From the NCBI GenBank assembly GCA_013003115.1, contig JABDLF010000078.1, positions 1 to 34,236 on the forward strand: a DNA stretch of 34,236 bases, read 5' to 3'. The notes under the pieces are model-generated. The model saw only the letters and a program-made list of their open reading frames with translations, did not search any database and was not told where the DNA came from. Both the position numbers and the translations under genes were made by a program. The stretch is from Gammaproteobacteria bacterium (GTDB lineage: Bacteria > Pseudomonadota > Gammaproteobacteria > Steroidobacterales > JABDLF01). Shown here piece after piece: positions 15,072 to 23,873 of the stretch; position 1 is the first letter of the stretch, and every line of letters starts with the position of its first letter.

Positions 15072-16877
15072 TTATGGCAGCGGCTGCACCTTGTAGAGTC
15101 TCGCAACGGGAAAACCTCGCCCCTCACTCACCTCGATGCTGACGTTGTTGATAATCTCATAGCCGTCTGGCAATGGGTCGCCAAAGAAAAGCTCTACCAG
15201 CAGGCGCGGGTTGCGCATCTGAATGCTCTCGACGTTTTCGATTTCAACCAGGCCGCCCTGAATATCGAGGGCGCCCCAGAGAAACGCCAGCAGATAGACC
15301 GGCTCGTTGAGCGTTGCGCGAAAGCTCCGGGGGGACTCGTCAAACTTTGCCGCGACCTGCCCCGCCTTTTCAAAATGCTGCTCGGTCAGCAGAAAATTAT
15401 TGGCGATCACCGGGCAGTCGGAATGAAAGCGCACATAGTGGCCGAGCTGATGCGAAACGATAACCGTGGCCGGGCGCTGCCGGCACTCACGATCGAGGTC
15501 TGCAAACAGTGGGGCCGCCACTTCATAAAAGTGATCGCCGCCTGCATGGTAGCGGGTGAACAGACCCCCGGCGAGGCCTGGCTGCAAGGCAGCGGCCAGG
15601 GTTGCGGCAACGGCCAGCGCCACCAGCGGCCGCGACCAGTTTCGCCTATCGCTGATCCCCTTGAGCAGAACAAGCGGCCCGAGAATCATGAATGCGAGGC
15701 CAAAATAGTTGAGCCTGAACTGCATGAGCAGCAGGCCGAGACCAAACACTGCGAAGACGCCAAAAGCCGACTCGGCGGCGTCCGTCCCTCGAACCAGTCG
15801 CCACAGGAAAGCCAGTAATACGAACGGGGCAAAAAGCAGCAGGCCAGAATAGAAGCCGAGGGTAGCCGTCAGGCCCCAGTCCCCGGCGATCATGGCAAAG
15901 GGACTCGCAACTTCCAGTATTGAATTCGCCTGAAACAGCGCGCCGCTAAGAAACTGGCTGCCAAGCACGATCTGGCTCAACACCGGGAGGGCCAACAGCA
16001 CAACCAGCCCGCACAGTAGCGCGACCTGCTTCCTGCTAACGCCGCGCCAGGAAAGGAAATACAAGATCAAGGCTGACGCAAATGCCGCGTAGAGATGAAA
16101 GCCGGACAGAGTGCCCAGGGAAAACTGTCCATCTCTGAATGGTTCCGACGGCAAGATCACGAGGATGCTGGTAACAAACAACGCGAGCCCGGCAGCGCGC
16201 AGCTGATTGGACATCGGTGCCACGCTTCGGAACCACAGGACACCAACGGCCACAACCAGCGGCAGCTGCAGAATAAACAGCGCATGATGGGCGGCGGGTG
16301 CCAGGCCCAGCGCGATGCCGCATGCGGCAGCGTTCACGACGCTCTGCCTGTCGAACCAACGCACCGTTCGCCAGCTCGCCAGCAGCACGAATGTCAGTTC
16401 CATAAAGTGATGATCAATTCGGCCGACGACATGCAGCATCTGCAGGAGTGGCAGAAGCGCCATGGCCAGGGCAGAAAAAGCCAGCAGCTCGAGGGGCAGC
16501 TTCATCGTCCGGCCCACCGCAAGTAACAGCGCGACGTTTACCGGCACCCAGAAAACGGGGACGTAAACAAGAAACTTCATTTTGTCCAGGCCGGGGTTGA
16601 TCCACAGCGCGGCCTTTAAAGCGATCGCCAGCACATAATCGTAGCCCCAGGACCACGAAATCCAGCTGCCTTCTGGCAGGTGAATCATGCTGTCGAACTG
16701 GTAAAAGCCCCGCTCACCGACGGCATCAAGAATCCGGCGGGCGTGATAAAACGAATCGTTGCCGAATGGTATGAACTGGCCGTTGATCATTGCAGCGTCA
16801 AGCTGCAGCGAAGCGAACGCCATCGCCAGGAAAGACGCGAACGCCCAGATGAACACGACGAGAACTGGTTGTTTCAT
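15072..16877 (-). CDS. STT3/GT-C fold integral membrane glycosyltransferase-like protein
   Basis: About 601 residues with roughly 11-13 membrane helices and a C-terminal soluble domain of about 150 residues. In the first loop, GNDSFYHARRILD and WISWSWGYDYVL resemble the acidic and aromatic segment of oligosaccharyltransferases. VGRIDHHFMEL near residue 155 matches the DHHxxE-type second acidic motif of archaeal AglB/STT3 proteins. The soluble domain has ATVIVSHQLGHYVRFHSDCPVIANNF where true STT3 enzymes have WWDYG followed by a similar strand, so the catalytic peptide-binding motif is changed. It may transfer sugar from a lipid carrier to something other than a sequon. The ATG at 16877 is chosen over 16895; neither has a strong ribosome-binding site. 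Confidence 0.72.
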   Translation of the reverse strand: MKQPVLVVFIWAFASFLAMAFASLQLDAAMINGQFIPFGNDSFYHARRILDAVGERGFYQFDSMIHLPEGSWISWSWGYDYVLAIALKAALWINPGLDKMKFLVYVPVFWVPVNVALLLAVGRTMKLPLELLAFSALAMALLPLLQMLHVVGRIDHHFMELTFVLLASWRTVRWFDRQSVVNAAACGIALGLAPAAHHALFILQLPLVVAVGVLWFRSVAPMSNQLRAAGLALFVTSILVILPSEPFRDGQFSLGTLSGFHLYAAFASALILYFLSWRGVSRKQVALLCGLVVLLALPVLSQIVLGSQFLSGALFQANSILEVASPFAMIAGDWGLTATLGFYSGLLLFAPFVLLAFLWRLVRGTDAAESAFGVFAVFGLGLLLMQFRLNYFGLAFMILGPLVLLKGISDRRNWSRPLVALAVAATLAAALQPGLAGGLFTRYHAGGDHFYEVAAPLFADLDRECRQRPATVIVSHQLGHYVRFHSDCPVIANNFLLTEQHFEKAGQVAAKFDESPRSFRATLNEPVYLLAFLWGALDIQGGLVEIENVESIQMRNPRLLVELFFGDPLPDGYEIINNVSIEVSEGRGFPVARLYKVQPLP

Positions 16878-16946
16878 GTAATGTTCTGCTTCCATTGGCC
16901 AAGGCCGAGTCGAACGCTAACCCGTATTCATCCGGAAACCAAGCAA

Positions 16947-17672
16947 ATGGCCGAAAATCGCAATGCTGATGACAAACCGGCTGCCACGGATGCAGCGCGT
17001 CGCCCCATCCGCAGCTTTGTTCGCCGGGAGGGACGGCTGACACCCTCGCAAAAACGTGCCCTTGTTGAACTATGGCCTCAGTACGGCATTGATTTTGCGC
17101 ATGGGCTGCTTGACCTCGACCAGGAGTTCCATCGCGACGCGCCGGGTCGGCGCGTGCTCGAAATCGGTTTCGGCAACGGCGCTGTGCTCGCGCAGCTCGC
17201 CGTCTCGCGTCCTGGCGATGACTTCCTCGGCATCGAGGTGCATCGACCAGGCGTCGGCCATCTCCTGCAGTTACTGAAGGAAACCGAATGCAATAATGTG
17301 CGGATCATCCGCGACGACGCAGTGGAGGTGTTGAAAGAAATGCTGCCGCCAGAGTCCCTGGACGAGGTCTTGCTTTTCTTTCCGGACCCCTGGCCGAAGA
17401 AGCGTCATCACAAGCGTCGCATCGTGCAGCCCGCGTTTATCGAGCTGGTGGCAAGCAAATTAAAGCCCGGCGGCGTTTTTCATCTCGCAACCGACTGGCA
17501 GAACTACGCTGAGCAGATGCTCGAGCTTATCGACAACGCCAGCGCCTTCGAAAACGTGGCCGGAGCTGGTAAATATTCGGAACGACCGGCATCAAGACCT
17601 GAGACCAAATTCGAACGTCGCGGCCTGCGCCTCGGCCATGAGGTTTGGGACCTGCTTTACCGCAAACGCTGA
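16947..17672 (+). CDS. trmB: tRNA (guanine-N7)-methyltransferase
   Basis: 241 residues (E. coli TrmB has 239). It makes m7G46 in the variable loop of tRNAs using S-adenosylmethionine. Motifs are IRSFVRREGRLTPSQKRALVELWPQYG near the start, the SAM-binding VLEIGFGNGAVLAQLA at about residue 70, FLGIEVHRPGVGHLL, and FFPDPWPKKRHHKRRI with the conserved DPWPKKRHxKRR signature. The C-terminal TKFERRGLRLGHEVWDL is also conserved. The ATG at 16947 starts the family-length protein; a longer frame to 16680 runs antisense into the neighbour and is not needed. Confidence 0.96.
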   Translation: MAENRNADDKPAATDAARRPIRSFVRREGRLTPSQKRALVELWPQYGIDFAHGLLDLDQEFHRDAPGRRVLEIGFGNGAVLAQLAVSRPGDDFLGIEVHRPGVGHLLQLLKETECNNVRIIRDDAVEVLKEMLPPESLDEVLLFFPDPWPKKRHHKRRIVQPAFIELVASKLKPGGVFHLATDWQNYAEQMLELIDNASAFENVAGAGKYSERPASRPETKFERRGLRLGHEVWDLLYRKR

Positions 17673-17675
17673 GGC

Positions 17676-18302
17676 TTACAGTAGAAAACTACCGCGCACG
17701 CCGTCGATGACGTATTGCACAGACAGGGCAACCAGCACGACGCCCAGCAGGCGACTGATTACGTTGGCACCCGTGACCCCTAACAAGCGCATGACGACGG
17801 GCGTTAAAAGCATGAAGGTCAGCGTTAACAGCAGCACCAGCAGCAGCACACCCAGTATCCCGACGTACATGACCGGATCATTATCGGTTTCTCCCACAAG
17901 CAGCAGGACCGTCGCCATTGCACCGGGCCCGGCAATAAGTGGGAACGCGAGTGGAAATACGGAAATGTCTTCCTTGTAGCGCGCCTCTTCCTGCTCGCGC
18001 ACAGTGGTTGAGCGCACACCCGACTGGCGGGCAAAGACCATGTCCAGTGAAATCATGAACAAAAGCAGGCCTCCGGCAATTTTGAACGCGTCTAAACTGA
18101 TGCTCATGGCACCGAGGAACCAGTTTCCGCTCAGCGCAAACACGAAAAGGATGATGGCTGCAAGAAAGGTGGATTTCAGCGCCATTTTGCGACGATAGCG
18201 TACGCTCGCACCACTCGTAAGCGCGCCGAACATGGGCACCAGGGACAATGGCTCCACAACCACAAACAAGACGACAAAAATCTTTATCAGCTGTTCAGTC
18301 AT
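17676..18302 (-). CDS. MarC family integral membrane protein
   Basis: 208 residues with six hydrophobic helices, UPF0056/MarC family. Typical segments are FVVVEPLSLVPMF at the N-terminus, FKIAGGLLLFMISLDMVF in the middle and SVFPLAFPLIAGPGAMATVLLL, the family hallmark PLAxPxxAGPGA. Despite the name, a role in multiple antibiotic resistance is not supported for this family and the function is unknown. It converges on trmB with three bases between the stops. Confidence 0.9.
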   Translation of the reverse strand: MTEQLIKIFVVLFVVVEPLSLVPMFGALTSGASVRYRRKMALKSTFLAAIILFVFALSGNWFLGAMSISLDAFKIAGGLLLFMISLDMVFARQSGVRSTTVREQEEARYKEDISVFPLAFPLIAGPGAMATVLLLVGETDNDPVMYVGILGVLLLVLLLTLTFMLLTPVVMRLLGVTGANVISRLLGVVLVALSVQYVIDGVRGSFLL

Positions 18303-18363
18303 TTACATAAGCCGGCTTGTGCAATGCGCCTTGCGGCCCACCGGTGATTAGAATATACAAGAA

Positions 18364-18386
18364 GGGCAGCGCACGCTGCGCTGCCC
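18364..18386. other. Perfect 9-bp hairpin in a divergent intergenic region
   Basis: GGGCAGCGC (18364-18372) and GCGCTGCCC (18378-18386) form a nine-base-pair stem with a five-base loop, between marC (minus) and the DUF6763-like gene (plus). No T-tract follows on either strand, so it is not a standard terminator. It would lie in the leader of the plus-strand gene if transcription starts upstream. Confidence 0.4.
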
Positions 18387-18436
18387 CCGATAAAGCCGCG
18401 AATCATAGCAGCCCCGGGGAACGCGAGGAACAGCCA

Positions 18437-18727
18437 ATGACCGACATTCTTCCGGTTATAGGTAACTGGTACCGGCGGCTCGGCGCCGACCTTTTTGAGG
18501 TCGTGGCCGTTGACGACGACGACTGCACAATCGAAGTCCAGTACTTCGATGGCACCGTCGCCGAAATCGATCTCGAATCCTGGCACGACATGTACCTGGA
18601 AGAGGCCGAACCACCGGAGGACTGGACAGGGCCGATGGACGTTGATCGTGAGGATGCCGAGCCAGGCGGACACGATGTACCGCAGCGCGACTTTGCAAAC
18701 CCACTGGATTTTTTTGATCACGTCTGA
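18437..18727 (+). CDS. Small acidic protein, DUF6763-like
   Basis: 96 residues, very acidic. ILPVIGNWYRRLGADLFEVVAVDDDDCTIEVQYFDGTVAEIDLESWHDMYLEEAEPPEDWTGPMD matches a small gammaproteobacterial family that I know as DUF6763, with the same IGxWYR, IEVQYFDG and EPPEDW(S/T)GP elements. No function is established. The beta-rich start looks like a small barrel and the C-terminus looks disordered. The ATG at 18437 has GAGGAA ahead of it; a longer frame from 18317 has no support. Confidence 0.8.
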   Translation: MTDILPVIGNWYRRLGADLFEVVAVDDDDCTIEVQYFDGTVAEIDLESWHDMYLEEAEPPEDWTGPMDVDREDAEPGGHDVPQRDFANPLDFFDHV

Positions 18728-18730
18728 GGA

Positions 18731-19126
18731 CTAGGGCAAGCCCTTTTGGTCGCCACGAGCCACGAACACGACCACCCGGCCGTTCTCTACACTTGTTTCG
18801 ATTTTTGTGAGCGCGTCGCCCTCGCAGGGGCCGGCAACGCAAAGTCCCGTGCTTATTTCAAAGTTCGCGCCGTGGGCCGCACACATGATCAACGATCTGT
18901 CTTTGGTCAAAAACCTGTCCGGCCCCCAGTTGAGCATGCGCCCCGCGTGCGGACAAACGTTCAGATAGGCGAACACCTCATCGTTTTTACGCACCAGGAA
19001 ACCGTGCAGAGGCCAGTCGCCCTGCTCGATCACAAAGCCCTTTGAGCCCGGATCCTCAATGTCTGCGAGTGCGCAAACGTCAACGCCCTCGTCAGGGTTT
19101 TGCATCGGCTGCACTCGCGGGGACAC
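18731..19126 (-). CDS. Single-domain Rieske [2Fe-2S] ferredoxin-like protein
   Basis: 131 residues with one Rieske domain. CPHAG (CxH) and MCAAHGANFEISTG (CxxH) supply the two Cys and two His cluster ligands, spaced as in ferredoxin components of oxygenases and NirD-like proteins. The sequence GLCVAGPCEGDALTKI completes the fold. There is no membrane anchor, so it is a soluble electron carrier or sensor with unknown partner. The GTG at 19126 has GGAGG just upstream and overlaps the end of ampG by 35 bases; an ATG at 19105 is the alternative. Last gene of the exoA-ampG run. Confidence 0.87.
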   Translation of the reverse strand: MSPRVQPMQNPDEGVDVCALADIEDPGSKGFVIEQGDWPLHGFLVRKNDEVFAYLNVCPHAGRMLNWGPDRFLTKDRSLIMCAAHGANFEISTGLCVAGPCEGDALTKIETSVENGRVVVFVARGDQKGLP

Positions 19127-20456
19127 GCCCCTCCTTCTTCATCAGATAGAGCACCAGGATTATCGCTGGCGCCCCCAGCGCCGCAGCGTAAAGAAAAAAT
19201 ACTGTATAGCTGGTGGCGTCCACGATGACGCCCGAAAAGCCGGCGAGGAACTTGCCGGGCAAGGTCATCAGCGAACTGAACAGCGCGTACTGCGTCGCCG
19301 TGTAAGCGCGATTGGTAAGGCTTGAGGCATAGGCGACCAGCACTACGCTGGAGATGCCCACCGTCAGGTTGTCGGCGCTGATCACCAGCGCGAGCAGGCG
19401 CAGGTCGGGACCGTACTGGGCCATAAGCACGAATAGCAGGTTGGTCGACGCCACCAGGATTGCCCCTGCCAGCAGTGAACGCATCAGACCTATGCGAACC
19501 ACCATGATGCCGCCAACGGTGGACCCGACGATGATCATGATGAACCCGAAAACCTTGGCGATGCTGGCGATCTCGCTCAGCGAAAAACCAAGGTCGATGT
19601 AAAAGGGGTTCGCCATGACGCCCATGGCGATGTCCGAAAGCTTGTAGAGCCCAACGAGGCTGAGAATAACGAGCGCCTGCAAACCGTGCCGTGAGAAGAA
19701 ATCGACAAACGGCCCGATGATCGCAGCGCTGAACCACGCTTCGAGGCGCTGCAGCACGCCGGGCAGCTTCGCAGTGTCTTCGAAAATCTTCTGCAGCCGC
19801 CGCTCCATGTCCAGCGTCGCTTCACTGACGCCGTGCTCGGGCTCGTCCACAATGAGCGTAGTGATTACGCCCACGGACATGAGCGCGGCCATGACCAGGT
19901 AGGCCGTGGTCCAACCCGCGAAATCAGCGATATAGAGCGCGCCGGCACCGGTCACCAGCAAAGCCAGCCGATAGCCAAATATGTAGGTTGCCGCCATCGC
20001 ACCTTGGCGACGTACATCCACCGCCTCAATACGCCACGCGTCAATTACGACATCCTGCGTCGCAGCCGCGAAGGCAACAAACAGGGCGAGAACCGCGAAG
20101 CGCACCACGTCGTTGATGGGGTCGGTGACCGCCATTGCGGCAATACCTATGGCCAGGCAGACCTGCGCAAGCAGCATCCAGCCACGGCGTTTGCCGAGCG
20201 CTGCCGTTAGAACGGGCAACGACGCGCGATCGATGACAGGCGCCCACAGCACCTTGATTGAAAAAGTAATCCCAACCCAGCTGAAAAACCCGATCGTGCT
20301 GCGCTCCACGCCAATATCCCGCAGCCAGGCCGTCAGGGTTGAGAACACTAGAAGCAGGGGAATGCCGGCCGAAAAGCCAAAAAACGCCATGGCCACGACC
20401 TTCGGGTTTCGATAAACCTCGAGGGACTCGCGCCAACTTGTTTTCGGCTCACTCAC
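19092..20456 (-). CDS. ampG: AmpG-family muropeptide permease (MFS)
   Basis: 454 residues with about 12 or more membrane helices. AmpG imports anhydro-muropeptides released by cell-wall turnover for recycling. Family marks are NPKVVAMAFFGFSAGIPLLLVFSTLTAWLRDIGVERSTIGFFSW near the start, VLWAPVIDR, GKRRGWMLLAQ and AATQDVVIDAWRIE. A large cytoplasmic loop (VDEPEHGVSEATLDMERRLQ) divides the halves. Translation starts at GTG three bases after the exoA stop. Several AmpG-like paralogues exist in this group, so the exact cargo is inferred. Confidence 0.88.
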   Translation of the reverse strand: MSEPKTSWRESLEVYRNPKVVAMAFFGFSAGIPLLLVFSTLTAWLRDIGVERSTIGFFSWVGITFSIKVLWAPVIDRASLPVLTAALGKRRGWMLLAQVCLAIGIAAMAVTDPINDVVRFAVLALFVAFAAATQDVVIDAWRIEAVDVRRQGAMAATYIFGYRLALLVTGAGALYIADFAGWTTAYLVMAALMSVGVITTLIVDEPEHGVSEATLDMERRLQKIFEDTAKLPGVLQRLEAWFSAAIIGPFVDFFSRHGLQALVILSLVGLYKLSDIAMGVMANPFYIDLGFSLSEIASIAKVFGFIMIIVGSTVGGIMVVRIGLMRSLLAGAILVASTNLLFVLMAQYGPDLRLLALVISADNLTVGISSVVLVAYASSLTNRAYTATQYALFSSLMTLPGKFLAGFSGVIVDATSYTVFFLYAAALGAPAIILVLYLMKKEGRVPASAADAKP

Positions 20457-20459
20457 GGC

Positions 20460-21257
20460 TCAGATGTCGCCCGCGTAGTCCATGATGAGTGGCGCGTGGT
20501 CAGAGAAGCGCTCGTCTTTATAGATAGACGTCTGCAGAACAGTTTTCCCGATATCGGGCGTGGCCACCTGGTAGTCGATGCGCCAGCCGACGTTGTTGTC
20601 CCAGGCGCGGCCCCTGTTTGACCACCACGTATATTGATCCGGCTCCTGGTTTACGTGCCTGAAGGTGTCAACATATTTAGCCCGCTCGAAAAGCTCATCC
20701 ATCCACGCGCGCTCCTCGGGGAGAAACCCGGAGTTCTTCTGGTTGGCCCGCCAGTTCTTAAGATCAATGCGCCTGTGGGCGATGTTCCAGTCGCCGCAGA
20801 GTATGTATTCGCGACGACGGCGGCGCAGCCGCTTGAGATACGGCATGAACAAATCGAGAAAGCGAAACTTGGCCGCCTGGCGCTCTTCGCTGGAAGAACC
20901 TGACGGCAAATACAAAGAAGCGACGCTCAGACCACCGAACCGCGCCTCGATATAGCGCCCTTCCCGATCGAACTCCTGCCACCCGTCGTTCCCGCGATCG
21001 GCCCTCGCCAGCCCCATGATCACGCGGTCGGGCTTTTTGCGCGCATAGATGGCAACACCACTGTAGCCCTTCTTCTCAGCGTCATGGTAGTAGCAATGGA
21101 AGCCACTTGGCCGAAACGCCTCGTCGATGAGCTGATGCTCCTGCGCTTTGGTTTCCTGCAAACAAACTACATCCGCCGACTGCTTGTGAAGCCACTCGAA
21201 AAAGCCCTTGCGCGCGGCCGCGCGGATTCCATTCGCGTTAAGACTGATAACCCGCAT
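20460..21257 (-). CDS. xthA: Exodeoxyribonuclease III (AP endonuclease)
   Basis: 265 residues of the ExoIII/APE1 family, acting in base-excision repair. Motifs are [26 protein letters not shown] (metal-binding Glu), [10 protein letters not shown], the catalytic GDWNIAH, DYQVAT and the C-terminal [10 protein letters not shown] (catalytic His). The ATG at 21257 is preceded by GGGGA; an extra five codons to a TTG at 21272 are unlikely. It is divergent from pyrE with a 68-base gap and heads an operon with ampG and the Rieske gene. Confidence 0.95.
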   Translation of the reverse strand: MRVISLNANGIRAAARKGFFEWLHKQSADVVCLQETKAQEHQLIDEAFRPSGFHCYYHDAEKKGYSGVAIYARKKPDRVIMGLARADRGNDGWQEFDREGRYIEARFGGLSVASLYLPSGSSSEERQAAKFRFLDLFMPYLKRLRRRRREYILCGDWNIAHRRIDLKNWRANQKNSGFLPEERAWMDELFERAKYVDTFRHVNQEPDQYTWWSNRGRAWDNNVGWRIDYQVATPDIGKTVLQTSIYKDERFSDHAPLIMDYAGDI

Positions 21258-21325
21258 TTGTTTCCCCGTCAAAAAGTGCGTGTATCATACCGAACCCGGT
21301 GGATACAGCTCGTGGCGGGGCAAGA

Positions 21326-21967
21326 ATGCAATCTTATCAACGCGACTTTCTCCAGCTTGCGATCAAATGTGGCGTCCTGCGCTTCGGTGAATTCACACTG
21401 AAATCAGGTCGCGTCAGTCCCTACTTCTTCAATGCCGGCAACTTTAATTCGGGCAGTGCGCTGGCCGCCCTGGGCGACTATTACGCGCAGGCAGTCGTCG
21501 ACTCCGGCATCGGTTTCGACATGCTGTTCGGTCCTGCCTACAAGGGCATCCCACTGGCGACAGTAACGGCCACCGCGCTTGCCCGTCACCACCAGATTGA
21601 CGCGCCCATCGCCTTCAACCGCAAGGAAGTAAAGGCACACGGAGAAGGCGGAACCACAATAGGCGCTCCGCTGGAGGGCCGGGTGCTTATCGTAGATGAC
21701 GTGATTACGGCGGGCACAGCGATTCGCGAAGCGGAATCGATCATCCGCAAGGCAGGCGCTGAAATCGCAGGGGTGGTTATTGCCCTTGACCGGTGCGAGC
21801 GCGGCCAGGGCGATGTCTCAGCGGTCGCGGAGGTGGAACGAAGTCTGGGCGCGAAAGTCGCAAGTATCGTGCGCCTGAACGACCTGGTGAACTTTATTGG
21901 ACAAGATGGCATTCTCGGCGAACACCTTGATGCGGTTCGCATTTATCAAAGAAGCTACAGCGTATAG
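21326..21967 (+). CDS. pyrE: Orotate phosphoribosyltransferase
   Basis: 213 residues, the same length as E. coli PyrE. It joins orotate to PRPP to make OMP in pyrimidine synthesis. Conserved blocks are [44 protein letters not shown] (catalytic flexible loop) and the PRPP motif [14 protein letters not shown]. The ATG at 21326 gives MQSYQRDF as in the family; the upstream GTG or ATG codons in frame are unneeded. Confidence 0.97.
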   Translation: MQSYQRDFLQLAIKCGVLRFGEFTLKSGRVSPYFFNAGNFNSGSALAALGDYYAQAVVDSGIGFDMLFGPAYKGIPLATVTATALARHHQIDAPIAFNRKEVKAHGEGGTTIGAPLEGRVLIVDDVITAGTAIREAESIIRKAGAEIAGVVIALDRCERGQGDVSAVAEVERSLGAKVASIVRLNDLVNFIGQDGILGEHLDAVRIYQRSYSV

Positions 21968-22061
21968 TTAAGTGATGAGATGGGCGTTTTATACCCCTCC
22001 CGCGGGACCCCAAATGAGGCTACAGGCTGCCTCGCGGGTCGCTTTATGTAAAAATCGAGGC

Positions 22062-22718
22062 ATGCTGCGAGCACTGATCTTATTGGCAATCGCCGTTTTT
22101 TTTGCTGCACCGCACAGCGCGATGGCCGACGGCAAGATGTACAAGTGGACCGATGAGAACGGCGTGGTTCACTACGGCGACCATGTGCCTGCCAAACATG
22201 TAAAGTCCCGGGCCGAGGTGCTCAACTCCCAGGGCGTCACCGTCAGTGTCATCGAGGCGGAAAAGACATCAGAAGACCTGGCGGAAGAAATACGCCTGCG
22301 CGGCCTCGAACAGGAACGGCTGGCCGCAGAGGCGGCGCGACGCGCTTATGACCGCGCTTTGCTCGACAGCTACGAGTCGGTGGATGACATTCTGGCCACA
22401 CGCAAGCGCCGTCTTGACGCCGTGGACGGGCAGATCGTTTTTACGACCCACCACATCAGCCAGATGAAAAACCGGATCGCGTCCATTGAGGGCGAGATCG
22501 GGCGTGTGACCGGAGGCACCCGCAAGGTGCCCAAGCGCCTGGCAGACGAACTCACCAGAGCAAAGAATTCACTGCAGGAACACATGGAAAACCTCGAAGG
22601 GCACTATCTGGACCAGGCGCGCATCCGCATCAAGTACGCCGAGGATATTGAGCGGTTCAAGGTTTTGCGCGGCTTGACGGAAGAAAAAATCGTCGAAGCG
22701 TCTGCTGCCGACTCCTGA
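22062..22718 (+). CDS. Secreted DUF4124 protein with coiled coil
   Basis: 218 residues. The signal peptide (MLRALILLAIAVFFAAPHSAMA) is followed by a DUF4124 domain (MYKWTDENGVVHYGDHVP), then a long charged helical region with heptad character from about residue 75 to the end. DUF4124 is a small beta-hairpin module of unknown function common on envelope proteins of Proteobacteria. The start chosen directly precedes the signal peptide; the ribosome-binding site is weak. It converges with dut, whose stop lies in a hairpin 16 bases away. Confidence 0.82.
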   Translation: MLRALILLAIAVFFAAPHSAMADGKMYKWTDENGVVHYGDHVPAKHVKSRAEVLNSQGVTVSVIEAEKTSEDLAEEIRLRGLEQERLAAEAARRAYDRALLDSYESVDDILATRKRRLDAVDGQIVFTTHHISQMKNRIASIEGEIGRVTGGTRKVPKRLADELTRAKNSLQEHMENLEGHYLDQARIRIKYAEDIERFKVLRGLTEEKIVEASAADS

Positions 22719-22733
22719 CGCGCGAGAGCTTTA

Positions 22734-22751
22734 GCGTCGCTCAGGCGACGC
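22734..22751 (-). terminator. Short hairpin between DUF4124 gene and dut (weak terminator)
   Basis: GCGTCGC-TCAG-GCGACGC is a perfect seven-base-pair stem at the convergent junction. On the minus strand TAAAGCTC follows, not a real T-tract, so termination would be weak. The dut stop codon lies in the loop. Confidence 0.35.
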
Positions 22752-23196
22752 CGGAGTGACCGAAGCCGCCATCGCCTCGATCGCTGGCTTCGAACTCCTC
22801 GACCACGTCGAACGCCACCTGCCTGACAGGCACAAAGACCATCTGCGCCACGCGATCGCCCGGACTGATCACGTGCGCTTTCTGTGACCTGTTCCAGATC
22901 GAGATAAAAACCTGGCCCTGATAATCGGAATCTATCAAACCCGTCAGGTTGCCAAGCACGATGCCATGCTTGTGACCCAGCCCTGATCGTGGCCAGAGAA
23001 CCGCCGCAAGAGACGGGTCAGCAATATGAATAGCCATCCCACTTGGAACCAGCGCACTTTCCCCGGCACGCAGTTCAAGGGGTTCATCGAGGCATGCGCG
23101 CAGATCGATGCCCGCGGATCCTTCAGTAGCATAAGACGGAAGGGGAAACTCGTTTCCCAGTCGCGCGTCGAGAATTTTCATCTGAATGCGACTCAT
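22741..23196 (-). CDS. dut: dUTP pyrophosphatase
   Basis: 151 residues. It hydrolyses dUTP to dUMP, which keeps uracil out of DNA and feeds dTMP synthesis. The trimeric dUTPase motifs are present in order: [44 protein letters not shown] and the C-terminal [10 protein letters not shown] lid. The ATG overlaps the coaB stop by four bases (ATGA), so it is translationally coupled to coaC-coaB, a common arrangement. Confidence 0.97.
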   Translation of the reverse strand: MSRIQMKILDARLGNEFPLPSYATEGSAGIDLRACLDEPLELRAGESALVPSGMAIHIADPSLAAVLWPRSGLGHKHGIVLGNLTGLIDSDYQGQVFISIWNRSQKAHVISPGDRVAQMVFVPVRQVAFDVVEEFEASDRGDGGFGHSGVA

Positions 23197-23873
23197 GCGC
23201 GCTCACCTTTCGCGCGCTTGCTTCTGTAGAGCCTCGCGACCGAGCCTATGAGCGCCATGGCCAGCGAGCGCTTGCTCTGTAATGGCAGCGTTTGTTCGCC
23301 CTCATCCCAGATAACAGTCAGCGCATTGTCGTCCTGATCAAACGCCTGATTGTGGCCAACCTGGTTGGCCGCGATCATGTCCAGATTCTTGTGTACAAGC
23401 TTGGCCCTGGCGTTATCGGTCACGTTCTCGGTCTCTGCGGCGAAGCCAACGGTAAAGGGGGGCTCTGGCTGGCCTGCCACCGTTGCCAGGATGTCGGGGT
23501 TGCGGACGAGTTCGATGCTCAGGCCATCTCCCGCCTTCTTGATCTTCCGGGGCGAGACTTCCTTTGCCCGGTAGTCCGCCACGGCCGCCGCCGCGATGAA
23601 AATATCGGTGTCTGGCACGTACTGCAGAACGGCCTTTTGCATATCTTCGGCGCTGTCGACATTAACGCGCCATACGCCCTTTGGTGTTGAGCGATTCACA
23701 GGGCCTGAGATCAGCGTTACCCGCGCGCCCGCGTCCCGCGCCGCACGAGCCACCGCGAATCCCATTTTTCCGGAGCTTCGATTGCTGATATAGCGCACCG
23801 GATCGATTGCCTCCCGCGTCGGCCCTGCCGTTACCAGGACCCGCAGGCCCTCCAGTGGTTCAGCTCTGCTCAA
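23193..23873 (-). CDS. coaB: Phosphopantothenoylcysteine synthetase (CoaB half of a split coaBC)
   Basis: 226 residues. It joins phosphopantothenate and cysteine in CoA synthesis. It shows [65 protein letters not shown] and FAAETENV, the whole CoaB domain. In most bacteria this is fused behind CoaC. Here the frame is +1 to coaC: it opens just after a TGA and the first start is TTG at 23873, overlapping coaC by 14 bases, with GGAG eight bases upstream. Translation by coupling from that TTG is possible. A single-base difference would restore the fusion, so assembly or real frameshift remain options. Confidence 0.92.
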   Translation of the reverse strand: MSRAEPLEGLRVLVTAGPTREAIDPVRYISNRSSGKMGFAVARAARDAGARVTLISGPVNRSTPKGVWRVNVDSAEDMQKAVLQYVPDTDIFIAAAAVADYRAKEVSPRKIKKAGDGLSIELVRNPDILATVAGQPEPPFTVGFAAETENVTDNARAKLVHKNLDMIAANQVGHNQAFDQDDNALTVIWDEGEQTLPLQSKRSLAMALIGSVARLYRSKRAKGERA

